This document shows positions 27,388-36,270 of a stretch of 45,679 nt of DNA, in pieces. This DNA comes from Pseudomonadales bacterium (lineage in GTDB: Bacteria > Pseudomonadota > Gammaproteobacteria > Pseudomonadales > Azotimanducaceae). A program made the translations under genes and the position numbers. The notes beneath the pieces are model-generated. The model ran no database searches, was not told the DNA's origin, and saw nothing but the letters and a program-made list of their open reading frames with translations. The stretch covers positions 1-45,679 of the forward strand of contig JAJECH010000058.1 in NCBI GenBank assembly GCA_022822135.1. The letters are read 5' to 3'. Each line of letters begins with the position of its first letter. The first letter of the stretch is position 1.

Positions 27388-28473
27388 CTACAGTACGTTT
27401 CCCTGATTCAGTTCGAAGCGGGTTACGTGTTCAGCCCAATTGTGCGGCAGCAGCTCCTCACTGACAGCAGAACTAAGCACCTGACATTCCAGCCCAGTTA
27501 TGAGATTAAGAAAGCGATCGCAGTGTGAATCGTCCCACTCGGAACCGAGATCGTCTACCAATAGCAAAGAGCGATATCCGCGAGTTTTCAGGTACTGAAC
27601 CTGCCCTAATTTAAGCGCCGCCGCTAACGCCCGCGCCTGTCCTTGAGAAACGAGTGCCGCAGCGCTCGGCAGAGCCTTGCGCTGTCTACCGATCACGCTA
27701 ATTTGCACGTGAACATCAGCGCGGTGTGGCCCTGAATTTGTCATGCGTAATTTTACATCTCTCGGCCTTTGTTTTCGCAGATCTTCTGCGAATTCCTCGC
27801 CCCGATATCCTGGAAAAAAATGCATCGAAACATTGAGCTCCGGGCATAGTTGTGACACACTCGATGAGACTTCTTTGACCATCTCGTCAAAACACCTTCT
27901 TCGCAATGAAGTAAGGGCTTCAGCACTGGCAATAAGTTCAAAATCCCAAGCGTCGAGCTGAGCGAGCTGCTTCGTACGTAACACCGCATTACGTTGCCTT
28001 AAGACATGCCGGAAATGAGCCATCGTGCGAAGCGCTTCGGGACTCTCGTACAGCGCACCTAGATCCAGCCACTTACGACGTTCAACCGGCGCACCAAATA
28101 TGAGCTCGGCTAGATCTGGAAGAAACGTTTGAATCGGAACTAGTGAAACAATCTCTGATATCCGCTGCACACGACGTCGGTCACGCCGTAGTTCGAGTGG
28201 ATTTCCTCGACGTTTAGTGAAATCTATGCGAAACGATGTATCGTCGACGTTAAATCGCCCGCGAATCGCCATGCCGTCGGACGAGTAGCAAATCTGACTC
28301 TCCAGCCCCCCACGTCGAAACGATTTGCCTCGAACTAAGAGGTGAACGGCTTCCAGTAACGATGTCTTACCGGCTCCGTTTGGACCCGTAAGCAGATTGA
28401 TGCCTGGCTCGAACTCGAGCGAAAGGTTTTCGATGTTTCGTAGATGATCGACCTCAAGCCGATCCAGAATCAT
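27388..28473 (-). CDS. recF: DNA replication/repair ATPase RecF
   Basis: A 361-residue SMC-like ATPase: Walker A LLTGPNGAGKTSLLEAVHLL near the N-terminus, signature ALVSQGQARALAAALKLGQ, Walker B SLLLVDDLGSEWD. It loads RecA at gaps together with RecO and RecR. Its ATG overlaps the dnaN stop by 4 nt, indicating coupled translation. Length matches E. coli RecF (357). Confidence 0.95.
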   Translation of the reverse strand: MILDRLEVDHLRNIENLSLEFEPGINLLTGPNGAGKTSLLEAVHLLVRGKSFRRGGLESQICYSSDGMAIRGRFNVDDTSFRIDFTKRRGNPLELRRDRRRVQRISEIVSLVPIQTFLPDLAELIFGAPVERRKWLDLGALYESPEALRTMAHFRHVLRQRNAVLRTKQLAQLDAWDFELIASAEALTSLRRRCFDEMVKEVSSSVSQLCPELNVSMHFFPGYRGEEFAEDLRKQRPRDVKLRMTNSGPHRADVHVQISVIGRQRKALPSAAALVSQGQARALAAALKLGQVQYLKTRGYRSLLLVDDLGSEWDDSHCDRFLNLITGLECQVLSSAVSEELLPHNWAEHVTRFELNQGNVL

Positions 28474-29663
28474 CGATCTGACATGGTGGCAAGTAGATAT
28501 GCGACGCCGATGTCCTCGGAAGCCTCGGTCTCAGACCCATCACCGCCTTTCGTTCCGACAATCCGAATATTCGCACGCAAATCCGACGCGTTCGTACTAA
28601 ATTCAACCTTTTCCGTATTGAGCGCGTTCAAAACTCGTAGCACTTTCTCGCCGTTTACTGCTATTTTTCGCGCATCTGTCAGACTATCGAGCGCGACTTG
28701 CGCAAAAACTCGGTCGTTGCGCGTTGACGCGGACCGCATCGACAAGACGTTTTCATCGAATTCCCATTGAACCCGGTGACTACTGTCGATAGCGACGACT
28801 TCGACCTGATCGAGCCCTTCTCGGAGGCGTTCGCGATCACACACCATTGACCAGCCGTACTCTTCAGGAAACACGTTCTGATACTGTGGGAAAACACTAT
28901 CAACCAGATTTGAAGTTAGTGTAAATACGCCAACTTTCGCAGAGAAGTGATTACTTCCAAACGTCATTTTGACAACGTCTGAAGCGTTTGCGGCGCTGCA
29001 CATAGACGTGACTTGTAGAACGGTCTTTCTAGGAACGACAAAGCGTTTAATCCCATCGCCCTCTTCGTCATCTTGTGCCAATGACGGCACCCCGCCCGAG
29101 GAGGTCGCCATCGCCAAAACAGACGCCTCCGTACTAACGGTACGCAAGTAAGTCGGACTAAGTTCAAAACATGTCGCAACCATGTACTGTCTTGAATCTT
29201 TTACCCCCATAACTGGGTTTGTGTATAGTAGTTGCTCGCGTAGGCGCGATGCCGGAATTTGGATTTCAACGTGATCATCGGGCGGAGAAGGGAGATACCC
29301 GTCAAGAACCTTTGAATTCGGTCCCGTCATAACGTTTAGCTCGTACTCAGAGTGGCCAGACGAGATCTTGATCATTTCGCCGGCCGTCTCAAAAACAACC
29401 GGTTCGCTCCTGCCAAGCGCTCGAAAGATGTTGAACAAGCGCAATCCGGGAATAGACGCGCCGCCCGGCTCGTCAACATGATCCAGCTGCATCTGCGCAA
29501 CCATGGTCATGGTGAGATCTGTACAACTCACCTGCAACTCGCCGTTTTCCGACACCCGAACGCGGGCATGCGAAAGGACGTCGCGTGTTTGTGTCCGTTC
29601 CAGAACACCCGTAATGTGCGAAAGCACATTCAGCATTTCATCTTGCTGGACTTCGAACTTCAT
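28470..29663 (-). CDS. dnaN: DNA polymerase III beta sliding clamp
   Basis: A 397-residue clamp protomer (MKFEVQQDEMLNVLSHITGVLERTQTRDVLS), with three repeated clamp domains and the usual DLTMTMVAQM and FVVPRKTVLQVTSM segments. It is slightly longer than the typical 366-residue clamp, and the C-terminal region has an extra acidic segment (GTKGGDGSETEASED) before the terminal VAYLLATMSDR. It tethers polymerase to DNA. It follows dnaA by 33 nt. Confidence 0.95.
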   Translation of the reverse strand: MKFEVQQDEMLNVLSHITGVLERTQTRDVLSHARVRVSENGELQVSCTDLTMTMVAQMQLDHVDEPGGASIPGLRLFNIFRALGRSEPVVFETAGEMIKISSGHSEYELNVMTGPNSKVLDGYLPSPPDDHVEIQIPASRLREQLLYTNPVMGVKDSRQYMVATCFELSPTYLRTVSTEASVLAMATSSGGVPSLAQDDEEGDGIKRFVVPRKTVLQVTSMCSAANASDVVKMTFGSNHFSAKVGVFTLTSNLVDSVFPQYQNVFPEEYGWSMVCDRERLREGLDQVEVVAIDSSHRVQWEFDENVLSMRSASTRNDRVFAQVALDSLTDARKIAVNGEKVLRVLNALNTEKVEFSTNASDLRANIRIVGTKGGDGSETEASEDIGVAYLLATMSDR

Positions 29664-29696
29664 GCTCTTTGGTCTTTACTGCCTAAGGAAATGTGT

Positions 29697-31058
29697 CTAT
29701 TTCTTCAACTCATGCTTTAACCAATCGTAATCACGACGGAGCCGAGCATCCGATTTCATCTTGCGTTCGATAGCACTTAACGCGTTCTTAACCGTGGAAT
29801 GATCCTTACGGCCAAACGCGGTTGCGATCTCTGTATGAGGTAACGATGTGAATTCGTGGGTGAGGAGCATACCCATTTGCCGTGGAATTAACTTGCTGTG
29901 AACCCGTGCCGCACCCTTGATGTCGTTGACGCTGACATTAAATCGTTCACTCACAAGATCTAAGACACGTTCAGCTGTTACAGGTTTCTTGGCTCGGTTC
30001 AAATTACGCAATGCGCGATCAACCGACTCTTCGCTTATCGTGCGCTGTCGACGTCCCGAGTATTTCTCCGCTTTAACAATGCTCAGCAACGTTCCCTTGA
30101 GGATACGGATATCGCCTTCCAACTGTTGTGCCAAATATTGAGCGACGTTTTGCGGGAGATTAACCTCCTCCCGAGCGGCATGCTGCAGCAGGATCTGCAC
30201 CTTTGTGTCTTCGTCTGGTTCAACTGCGTGGATCGAAATGCCACCTAACAACCGAGATCGTAACGCGGGATCAAGTCGTTCCAGGTCTGCGAGCGGACCT
30301 AAGGAAGTAAACGCAAGCTTTGTGCGCTGCTTCTGCCAGATATTCAATAGATGAAGGAATTCCTCCTGAAACTTCTGCTTGCCTACCAGCCGATGGAGGT
30401 CATCAAGCAAAATCACGTCGTGTTGAGAGTACTTTTCCTGTAACGAACGCATTGCAGCATTGATGTTTCGGTTTTGCGGACCCGTCGGTTTCAATATTGA
30501 AGTGACTTCGTTGACGAGAGACGTTGAGTGGGTTAGTTCAATCGCCTTGTCGGGGAATTTCTCATAGATGTGGTGCCCGATGGCATGCAACAAGTGTGTT
30601 TTCCCCATACCGCTGTCGCCATAGATCACCAACACCATCAAATCGTCGTTGAAGGAATTGGCGACATCGTACGCGATCGCCTTCTCGACTCTCTTTGTGT
30701 TTCCGGTCACAAACTGTTCGAATGTGAACTGGTTGTTGAGATCTGCTCGCGAAGACTTCAGCGGGCGGGACGCTCTCCTATCTGACCGGAGTGGCGCGCC
30801 AACTGGCCGAGACCGCTTATTACTGAACTCAATCTTAATCGACTCATCAGCTACCAGGTCTTGCACAACCGTCCTGATGATATCGCCGAATGAGTCTTGA
30901 ACCTTGCGACCTGCCCACCCGTTAGTTGAAGATATCAGTAGAACGTCGCCTTCGAAATCTGCTCGCAGAGGTTTAATCCATTTGTCGTATTCGTCTGCAT
31001 TGAAGCGCTCCTTGAATTGATGGTGACACCGCACCCAGAGTTTCGATTTCTCGCTCAA
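29697..31058 (-). CDS. dnaA: Chromosomal replication initiator DnaA
   Basis: A 453-residue AAA+ initiator. Domain I is about 1-80, a short linker follows, and domain III has Walker A IYGDSGMGKTHLLHAIGHH and Walker B DVILLDDLHRLVGKQKFQEE. Domain IV has the DNA-binding signature ending FGRKDHSTVKNALSAIE. The Walker A loop GDSGMGKT departs from the near-universal GGVGLGKT, and LLDDLH replaces IDDIQ, so it is somewhat divergent but keeps the ATP-binding Lys and Asp residues. It initiates replication at oriC, probably directly upstream. Confidence 0.96.
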   Translation of the reverse strand: MSEKSKLWVRCHHQFKERFNADEYDKWIKPLRADFEGDVLLISSTNGWAGRKVQDSFGDIIRTVVQDLVADESIKIEFSNKRSRPVGAPLRSDRRASRPLKSSRADLNNQFTFEQFVTGNTKRVEKAIAYDVANSFNDDLMVLVIYGDSGMGKTHLLHAIGHHIYEKFPDKAIELTHSTSLVNEVTSILKPTGPQNRNINAAMRSLQEKYSQHDVILLDDLHRLVGKQKFQEEFLHLLNIWQKQRTKLAFTSLGPLADLERLDPALRSRLLGGISIHAVEPDEDTKVQILLQHAAREEVNLPQNVAQYLAQQLEGDIRILKGTLLSIVKAEKYSGRRQRTISEESVDRALRNLNRAKKPVTAERVLDLVSERFNVSVNDIKGAARVHSKLIPRQMGMLLTHEFTSLPHTEIATAFGRKDHSTVKNALSAIERKMKSDARLRRDYDWLKHELKK

Positions 31059-31104
31059 TGATGGTCTCTCTATCTTGTCTTTTAGTCTTCTTATTTCCCC
31101 ACTG

Positions 31105-31134
31105 TTTATACGCGTCTTCGATCCATGAAATCAA
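31105..31134 (-). promoter_or_regulatory. Candidate dnaA promoter
   Basis: On the minus strand, TTGATT (31134-31129) and TATAAA (31110-31105) are separated by 18 nt, about 47 nt before the dnaA ATG. This is a 4/6 and 5/6 match to sigma-70 consensus. Confidence 0.4.
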
Positions 31135-31139
31135 GTGAT

Positions 31140-31540
31140 TGCCATTCCTTGGCTGTCGCTCAAACCCGCTACAAATTCAATCGACACGTTGATTAGATCA
31201 GTACGAATGTGATTTATCGTTTTCATTCTCGTTCTATGCTACTGCGCTTAGTTCGTACCGGTCTCGTGGTTGGATTCGTAAAGGGTGTGAAAACCCTGTG
31301 GATAACTTGAGGGTAAATTATGAACCAACACAAGTAGGGGAAAACTTGCCTTTGTTTTGCCCAGTTTTTCCCGCCCTTTCAACGCCAAAAACCCTATAAA
31401 AATCAACGAAACGACACGTTTTTCCACCAAAATCCAAACCCCCAACAACAACAAATCGTCTTGTTATTAAGTGGAGATCATCTAACTTTAACAATCCAAA
31501 CCTCGTCGTTGGTTTCGCCGAACTCGGCGACATTTGTCCG
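31140..31540. other. oriC: Probable chromosomal origin (oriC) between dnaA and rpmH
   Basis: The 543-bp gap between dnaA and rpmH holds no protein gene. It has one perfect DnaA box (31297-31305), related sequences (TGTGAAAAC near 31286, TGTGATTTA near 31208) and long A/C-rich and T-rich runs (31320-31500) suitable for unwinding. In Pseudomonas-like gammaproteobacteria the origin lies in the same dnaA-rpmH gap. Only a few GATC sites are present, so a dense Dam/SeqA-type origin is not apparent. Boundaries are approximate. Confidence 0.6.
31297..31305 (-). promoter_or_regulatory. Consensus DnaA box
   Basis: TGTGGATAA on the plus strand is TTATCCACA on the minus strand, the exact DnaA-box consensus, in the dnaA-rpmH gap. 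Confidence 0.8.
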
Positions 31541-31543
31541 CGA

Positions 31544-31571
31544 TTGACACTCCGCCGTCCCTTTCTACAAT
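31544..31571 (+). promoter_or_regulatory. Strong sigma-70 promoter of rpmH/rnpA
   Basis: A perfect -35 TTGACA (31544-31549), a 16-nt spacer and a -10 TACAAT (31566-31571). The expected start site near 31578 gives a leader of only about 20 nt before the overlapping ATGs at 31598 and 31602, with no recognisable Shine-Dalgarno sequence in it. Confidence 0.75.
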
Positions 31572-31597
31572 TCCCCACTTGCCGATTCCACCCCTAG

Positions 31598-32089
31598 ATG
31601 GATGAAACGCACTTTTCAACCCAGCAATATTTCTCGCAAACGAACTCACGGGTTTCGCAAACGCATGTCGACGAAGAACGGCCGCAAAGTGATCAACGCG
31701 CGTCGTGCTCGACAGCGAAAAAGGTTATCCCCATAGCGCCAGACACGCAGCTGGGATTTTCCAGGCGCGTTCGAATAACGAAAAAGCGAGAGATCGACTA
31801 CGTGTTTCGAAACGCGACACTACGAAAGTCGTTTGGTCCCATCGTAATTACTGGCGTCGAAAACAGCCTTGGCTTTCCGAGGTTAGGACTAGCGATCGCA
31901 AAGCGGTATTTACACAAGGCGGTGAGTCGGAATTACGTAAAACGTGTGATACGGGAGTGGTTTCGTCACAATCAGACAGACATTGTCTGCTTCGATCTCA
32001 TGGTATCTCTACGGCAACGTATTGTGGATCCAGAACAGGTCCACAGCTGGCTCTCGGCGTCGTCGAGTTCCTTACAAAGAAGCAATTGA
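31598..32089 (+). CDS. rnpA: Ribonuclease P protein component, with apparently nested rpmH
   Basis: RNase P protein, which assists the catalytic RNA in tRNA 5' maturation. The conserved core begins at about residue 53 ([19 protein letters not shown]) and contains [20 protein letters not shown] and the RNR-like [14 protein letters not shown]. No ATG, GTG or TTG occurs in frame from the rpmH start to the GTG at Val69 (31802), which is inside the core. The only canonical start is therefore the ATG at 31598, giving 163 residues with a 50-residue extension translated across rpmH. Otherwise a rare start must be used: CTG at 31751, ATA at 31733, or ACG at 31745 where relatives start. RnpA identity is secure; the start is not. 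Confidence 0.88.
   Translation: MDETHFSTQQYFSQTNSRVSQTHVDEERPQSDQRASCSTAKKVIPIAPDTQLGFSRRVRITKKREIDYVFRNATLRKSFGPIVITGVENSLGFPRLGLAIAKRYLHKAVSRNYVKRVIREWFRHNQTDIVCFDLMVSLRQRIVDPEQVHSWLSASSSSLQRSN
31602..31736 (+). CDS. rpmH: 50S ribosomal protein L34
   Basis: A 44-residue, strongly basic protein starting [19 protein letters not shown] and ending RQRKRLSP, the full L34 sequence pattern and length. It is a structural protein of the large subunit. The whole gene lies inside the longer rnpA reading frame in a different phase; its ATG is 4 nt after the rnpA-frame ATG at 31598. It follows the strong promoter at 31544-31571. Confidence 0.97.
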   Translation: MKRTFQPSNISRKRTHGFRKRMSTKNGRKVINARRARQRKRLSP

Positions 32090-32098
32090 ACTGTTAGC

Positions 32099-32401
32099 TT
32101 GAATACGCCGCCAAAACAACACATGCTGACCCGTAAGGTAGCGCGTTCGGTGGTGCGCGTCTATCAGGTTTGTATTTCTCCGTTATTACCACCCTGTTGC
32201 CGGTTTTATCCGACATGCTCTGCTTACGCAGTTGAAGCCGTTGACCGGTTTGGCGTACTTCGGGGCCTGTATCTCACCGCCATGCGTATCGCGAGGTGCC
32301 ACCCTTTGTGCCGCGGAGGGGTTGATTTAGTTCCAGAAACGTTCGTCTGGGCGCCATGGAAACATCAAGAACGGGTCGACAGCGAGCGCGCAGTTACGTG
32401 A
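32099..32401 (+). CDS. yidD: Membrane protein insertion efficiency factor YidD
   Basis: A small basic membrane-associated protein with the family core [52 protein letters not shown]. It helps YidC-dependent insertion. The TTG at 32099 is the longest start; the ATG at 32123 ([15 protein letters not shown]) fits homologues better and may be the true one. It sits between rnpA and yidC as usual, and its TGA overlaps the yidC GTG by 4 nt. Confidence 0.92.
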   Translation: MNTPPKQHMLTRKVARSVVRVYQVCISPLLPPCCRFYPTCSAYAVEAVDRFGVLRGLYLTAMRIARCHPLCRGGVDLVPETFVWAPWKHQERVDSERAVT

Positions 32402-34134
32402 ATATCCAGGAAATTCTCCGTTATGGCTTGCTGCTCGGTTTGGGTATCTGTGCGTATTTGCTGGTCATGCAGTGGACAGAGGACTACGGAGGCGCTACAC
32501 CTCCCGCTTCGTCGGACGACGCTCCGCTAGTAGTTGAAACAGACGATCCGTTCGCCATGGATTCGGTTGGGGATGAGGTGCCCGTGATCGCGGCGGAATC
32601 GGGGGATGTACCGGACGCGTCTCTGGTTCGACGCAGTCGGGCTGAACAGTCAAGTGCACAACAGATAAGTCGCGAGGGTGACCTCATAAGCGTCGGTACG
32701 CCGCTGATGAGAATGAAAATCGATCCCGTCGCCGGCGATATCCGACTTGTGGAATTGCTCGAGCATCCGATTTCATTGGAGTATCCGGATGTACCTACGA
32801 CTCTTCTGCAAAAGAACACGAATCGCACATACATCGCGCAAAGCGGATTGCTCGGGGAAGACGGCTTCGATGGATCTCCAACAAAACCGCGCTATTCCGT
32901 ACCACAACTAAACTATGAAATCGTTGACCTGCCGCAAGATATTGTGCTGACCACTACTCGGATGGTCGATACTGGCGAGGTCACCGTAAGAAAGATCTTC
33001 AAGATCGATCCTCAGCAGTATTTAGTTGAAGTCGTTCACGAAGTCGAGAATAGGTCAACAGAGCCTTTCGTTGCGAATCTATTCGCACAGCTGACCCACG
33101 ATGGTCGACGCGGCGAGACAACGACATTCCTGGGACCGCGGCCTTATTTAGGAGCTGCGTTAACAACGAATGAGACTCGATACGAAAAAATCGGATTCGA
33201 CGATGTGGAGGAAGAGCGGTTCCGAGAGGAAGTAGATGGCGGGTGGATCGCGATCCTACAGCACTATTTCCTATCTACGTGGGTCGTTAACGACAACGCC
33301 AACTATCTCTACTACGGAATGCGGGACTCAGCCGGGAAGTACCGTTTCGGACTCACCGGTCCGGAAAATGTGGTCTACCCCGGCGAGACTGGCGAATTTG
33401 CTCTCCACTTTTATTCAGGACCAAAGACACAGCGCACCTTAGACGCGATCGCAGACAACTTAGAACTGACGGTCGACTATGGCATTCTGTGGTTCTTGTC
33501 AGTACCACTGTTTTACGTACTCGAGTTCGCTCACGGGTTAGTTGGTAATTGGGGGGTGGCGATCATCATTCTCACGATCGTCGTGAAGTTGCTGCTATAC
33601 CCACTATCTGCGATGAGCTACAAGTCCATGGCTCGGATGCGCACCGTTTCACCGCAGATCAAGCGTATTCAAGAGCGGTTTGGTGGCGACCGGCAACGGC
33701 TGAGCCAGGAAGTCATGGCTTTGTACCGCAAAGAGAAAGTCAACCCGATGACTGGGTGCTTGCCCATGCTTGCACAGATGCCAGTTTTCTTAGCGCTATA
33801 TTGGGTACTCTACGAAAGCGTCGAATTACGCCAGGCACCGTTCTTTCTCTGGATTCAAGACCTATCGATCATGGATCCGTACTTTGTGTTGCCGATCTTG
33901 ATGGGTGCATCGATGCTATTGATGCAAATGCTGAACCCGCCGATGCCAGATCCGATGCAACAGAAAATGATGAAGCTCATGCCGATTCTCTTCACGATTC
34001 TGTTTGTCTTCTTCCCTGCAGGTTTGGTGCTGTATTGGCTAATGAACAACGTCCTGTCCTACGCGCAACAGTATTACGTCACCAAACGCGTCGAGAGCGC
34101 AGCGGCATCAAGCAAGACCGTCGCACCGAAATAG
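32398..34134 (+). CDS. yidC: Membrane protein insertase YidC
   Basis: A 578-residue insertase from the GTG at 32398 ([26 protein letters not shown]), chosen because it overlaps the yidD stop (GTGA) and places TM1 at the N-terminus. A periplasmic beta-domain (about 60-330) is followed by the conserved five-helix core: [39 protein letters not shown], the cytoplasmic coiled region [39 protein letters not shown] and [20 protein letters not shown]. It inserts membrane proteins alone or with Sec. Confidence 0.96.
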   Translation: MNIQEILRYGLLLGLGICAYLLVMQWTEDYGGATPPASSDDAPLVVETDDPFAMDSVGDEVPVIAAESGDVPDASLVRRSRAEQSSAQQISREGDLISVGTPLMRMKIDPVAGDIRLVELLEHPISLEYPDVPTTLLQKNTNRTYIAQSGLLGEDGFDGSPTKPRYSVPQLNYEIVDLPQDIVLTTTRMVDTGEVTVRKIFKIDPQQYLVEVVHEVENRSTEPFVANLFAQLTHDGRRGETTTFLGPRPYLGAALTTNETRYEKIGFDDVEEERFREEVDGGWIAILQHYFLSTWVVNDNANYLYYGMRDSAGKYRFGLTGPENVVYPGETGEFALHFYSGPKTQRTLDAIADNLELTVDYGILWFLSVPLFYVLEFAHGLVGNWGVAIIILTIVVKLLLYPLSAMSYKSMARMRTVSPQIKRIQERFGGDRQRLSQEVMALYRKEKVNPMTGCLPMLAQMPVFLALYWVLYESVELRQAPFFLWIQDLSIMDPYFVLPILMGASMLLMQMLNPPMPDPMQQKMMKLMPILFTILFVFFPAGLVLYWLMNNVLSYAQQYYVTKRVESAAASSKTVAPK

Positions 34135-34153
34135 CCTCAACTGAAGCGCTCGT

Positions 34154-35464
34154 ATGAGCGAGACGATTTGTGCCGTAGCAACACCGCCGGGTCGCGGCGG
34201 GATTGGAATCGTGCGTGTATCCGGGCCGGCCTGTCGGGATGTAGCACAAGCACTGCTCGGATTTGTACCGTCGCCGCGAATCGCAACTCTTGCTGATTTT
34301 CGTGTGATCGATGGTGAGGTCCTCGATTCCGGGATCGCACTTTATTTTCCAGCCCCTGCCTCTTACACTGGTGAAGACGTCCTTGAACTGCAGGGTCACG
34401 GCTCGCCGATCGCACTCGATCGCGTCGTTAGCTACATATTGGAACAGGATGTGAGGCTAGCGAATCCTGGCGAATTTACCGAGCGAGCGTTTCGAAATGA
34501 CAAACTAGATCTTGCCCAAGCTGAAGCTGTAGCCGACCTGATCGCGAGTGCCAGTGCGGAGGCGGCACGAGCGGCAACCCGGTCACTTTCAGGTGAGTTT
34601 TCGCGCCGGGTGCGTGAGCTCGATCAGAGCGTCTTGACCCTTCGAATTTACATTGAGAGCGCGATCGACTTCGCGGAAGAAGAAATTGACTTTCTAGGAG
34701 ACCGAGAACAGCACGATCAACTAGCGGCGATGGAAGGGCTAGTTAAGGAGCTCATTGAACGTTCAACTGCAGGGCTCACGATGCAGATCGGTCTAGACGT
34801 GGCGATCGCGGGAGATCCAAATGTGGGCAAATCGAGTCTGTTGAATCAGCTGCTTGGTGAAGACCGCGCGATCGTGACATCAACTGCAGGTACCACACGG
34901 GACACATTGCACGGCGAACTATCAATTGATGGCCTGCCGGTCAGATTGACCGATACTGCAGGACTACGTTTGAGTGAGGATCCCATCGAAGTACTTGGCA
35001 TGAAACGCGCGGAAGCTGCGCTAGAGAAGGCAGACTGTGTCCTTTGGGTCGTCGAAGACGCCGACGAGAACGCCGCGCCCCCCGAGGAATATCGAGTTAA
35101 AACACTAATCGTCCGAAACAAATGCGACCTCACAGGATCAAGACCAGGCTTCTTGGGTGAGGAGTCGTTTCGTACTTGTGCCTTGACCGGTGCCGGTCTG
35201 GCGGAACTTCGTGAGGGACTCAAGAGAGTTGCGGGATTTCGTACGGGGAGCGATGCGTTTGCGGGACGGCCAAGGCATATCACGTCATTGAAACGAGCCC
35301 ATGGCGCCTTACTCAATGCCGCGAGAGAGTTGTCAGCTCGGCAAGGAGAGTTAGTTGCAGAAAACTTGCGCGTTGCCCACGACTGCCTTGGTGAAATTGT
35401 TGGTGTGACAACCTCCGATGACCTGCTGGGCGAGATATTTGCGACATTTTGCATCGGAAAATGA
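34154..35464 (+). CDS. mnmE: tRNA uridine-5-carboxymethylaminomethyl modification GTPase MnmE
   Basis: A 436-residue protein with an N-terminal folate-binding domain (ETICAVATPPGRGGIGIVRVSG), a helical domain and an inserted G domain: G1 GDPNVGKSS, G2 TAGTTRD, G3 DTAGL, G4 NKCDL. It ends with the C-terminal CIGK motif carrying the conserved Cys. With MnmG it modifies U34 of certain tRNAs. ATG start 19 nt after yidC. Slightly shorter than E. coli MnmE (454). Confidence 0.96.
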   Translation: MSETICAVATPPGRGGIGIVRVSGPACRDVAQALLGFVPSPRIATLADFRVIDGEVLDSGIALYFPAPASYTGEDVLELQGHGSPIALDRVVSYILEQDVRLANPGEFTERAFRNDKLDLAQAEAVADLIASASAEAARAATRSLSGEFSRRVRELDQSVLTLRIYIESAIDFAEEEIDFLGDREQHDQLAAMEGLVKELIERSTAGLTMQIGLDVAIAGDPNVGKSSLLNQLLGEDRAIVTSTAGTTRDTLHGELSIDGLPVRLTDTAGLRLSEDPIEVLGMKRAEAALEKADCVLWVVEDADENAAPPEEYRVKTLIVRNKCDLTGSRPGFLGEESFRTCALTGAGLAELREGLKRVAGFRTGSDAFAGRPRHITSLKRAHGALLNAARELSARQGELVAENLRVAHDCLGEIVGVTTSDDLLGEIFATFCIGK

Positions 35465-35628
35465 CGTCTTCTGAAAACCACTGCAAGGCAATCTCATCAC
35501 GACACCTCATTGAAATTTGCAAAAAATCTCTAAACTTATTCATTGACGACTGTGTTTGCGGTGGCTGACTAGCAATATCTGTGGTATGCAACCGCATGAA
35601 CGTAGTTGCGATCTCTAAGGGGATGGTT

Positions 35629-36219
35629 ATGAAAGCGATAGATAGCGACGGCAAATCGACCATAAGGTCTCTGGCGCGAATTGCGGCCGTAGTTGTGGCG
35701 AGTCTCTGCATGATGTCAGTGTTCGCACAGGATGAATCGGACGTATCGTCGATGGCCGGTCACAAAGCCAACGAAGAAGGTACAAAGCTCTACAAGGCTA
35801 AAGACTACGAAGCGGCAGTCCCGTTTTTGCAGTTGGCGGCTGAGTGGGGGTTTAAGGATGCTCAAGTCCGTCTTGGCCAGATTTACTTCAAAGGATTAGG
35901 GTCGGTCGAGAGGAACCCGTTGCGGGGACTTGCATGGCTCGGCACTGCGGCGTCGAAACCATCTAGCGCAAGTTACAGTGGAATCTATGAACGTGCGTTG
36001 GCACAAGTGCCGGAAGAGAATCATGCGGCAGTTGAGCGTGCCGTGGCTTCTTTCACGCAGCGCTATGGAAGTGGTGAGGCGGCAGTCACTTGCCGCATGA
36101 AAGCGCCACTAGGGTCTAACCTTGCTCAACTTTCGTGCGATTACGACTCGAAATATGCGTACACCAAGCCGGTTCAGTCCGCTTGGGATGAACATGCGAG
36201 CTCGGCATTTGCCTTGTAA
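35629..36219 (+). CDS. Exported Sel1-like repeat protein (paralogue of 23741-24469)
   Basis: A 196-residue protein from the ATG at 35629, supported by AAGGGG six bases upstream; the frame opens earlier at 35581 without such support. Signal peptide ARIAAVVVASLCMMSVFAQ, cleavage near FAQ-DE. A Sel1/TPR-like core follows (KAKDYEAAVPFLQLAAEWGF, KDAQVRLGQIYFKGLGSVER, RGLAWLGTAAS), then two C-terminal Cys (VTCRM and LSCDYDSK). Same layout as the minus-strand gene at 23741. It interrupts the usual mnmE-mnmG pairing and has its own 164-nt upstream gap, so it may be separately expressed. Function unknown. Confidence 0.75.
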   Translation: MKAIDSDGKSTIRSLARIAAVVVASLCMMSVFAQDESDVSSMAGHKANEEGTKLYKAKDYEAAVPFLQLAAEWGFKDAQVRLGQIYFKGLGSVERNPLRGLAWLGTAASKPSSASYSGIYERALAQVPEENHAAVERAVASFTQRYGSGEAAVTCRMKAPLGSNLAQLSCDYDSKYAYTKPVQSAWDEHASSAFAL

Positions 36220-36251
36220 GATGGAATGTTCTTACGTCGGTCTAGCCTGGG

Positions 36252-36267
36252 AGGAAGTACCCTTCCT
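36252..36267 (+). promoter_or_regulatory. Hairpin between Shine-Dalgarno and start codon of mnmG
   Basis: AGGAAG-TACC-CTTCCT forms a perfect 6-bp stem with a tetraloop, ending 3 nt before the mnmG ATG. The only strong Shine-Dalgarno (GGGAGG, 36249-36254) partly enters the stem and is 16 nt from the ATG in linear sequence, so the hairpin could either hide it or bring it closer. Confidence 0.35.
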
Positions 36268-36270
36268 TAG

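Noticed and set aside
31103-31111. TGTTTATAC as a DnaA box
   Set aside because: It departs from TGTGNAWAA at the essential G and last positions, and overlaps the likely dnaA -10 element.
34846-35481. 211-codon minus-strand frame opposite mnmE
   Set aside because: It lies entirely antisense to a clearly conserved gene, has low-complexity Ser/Arg-rich composition and no recognisable domain.
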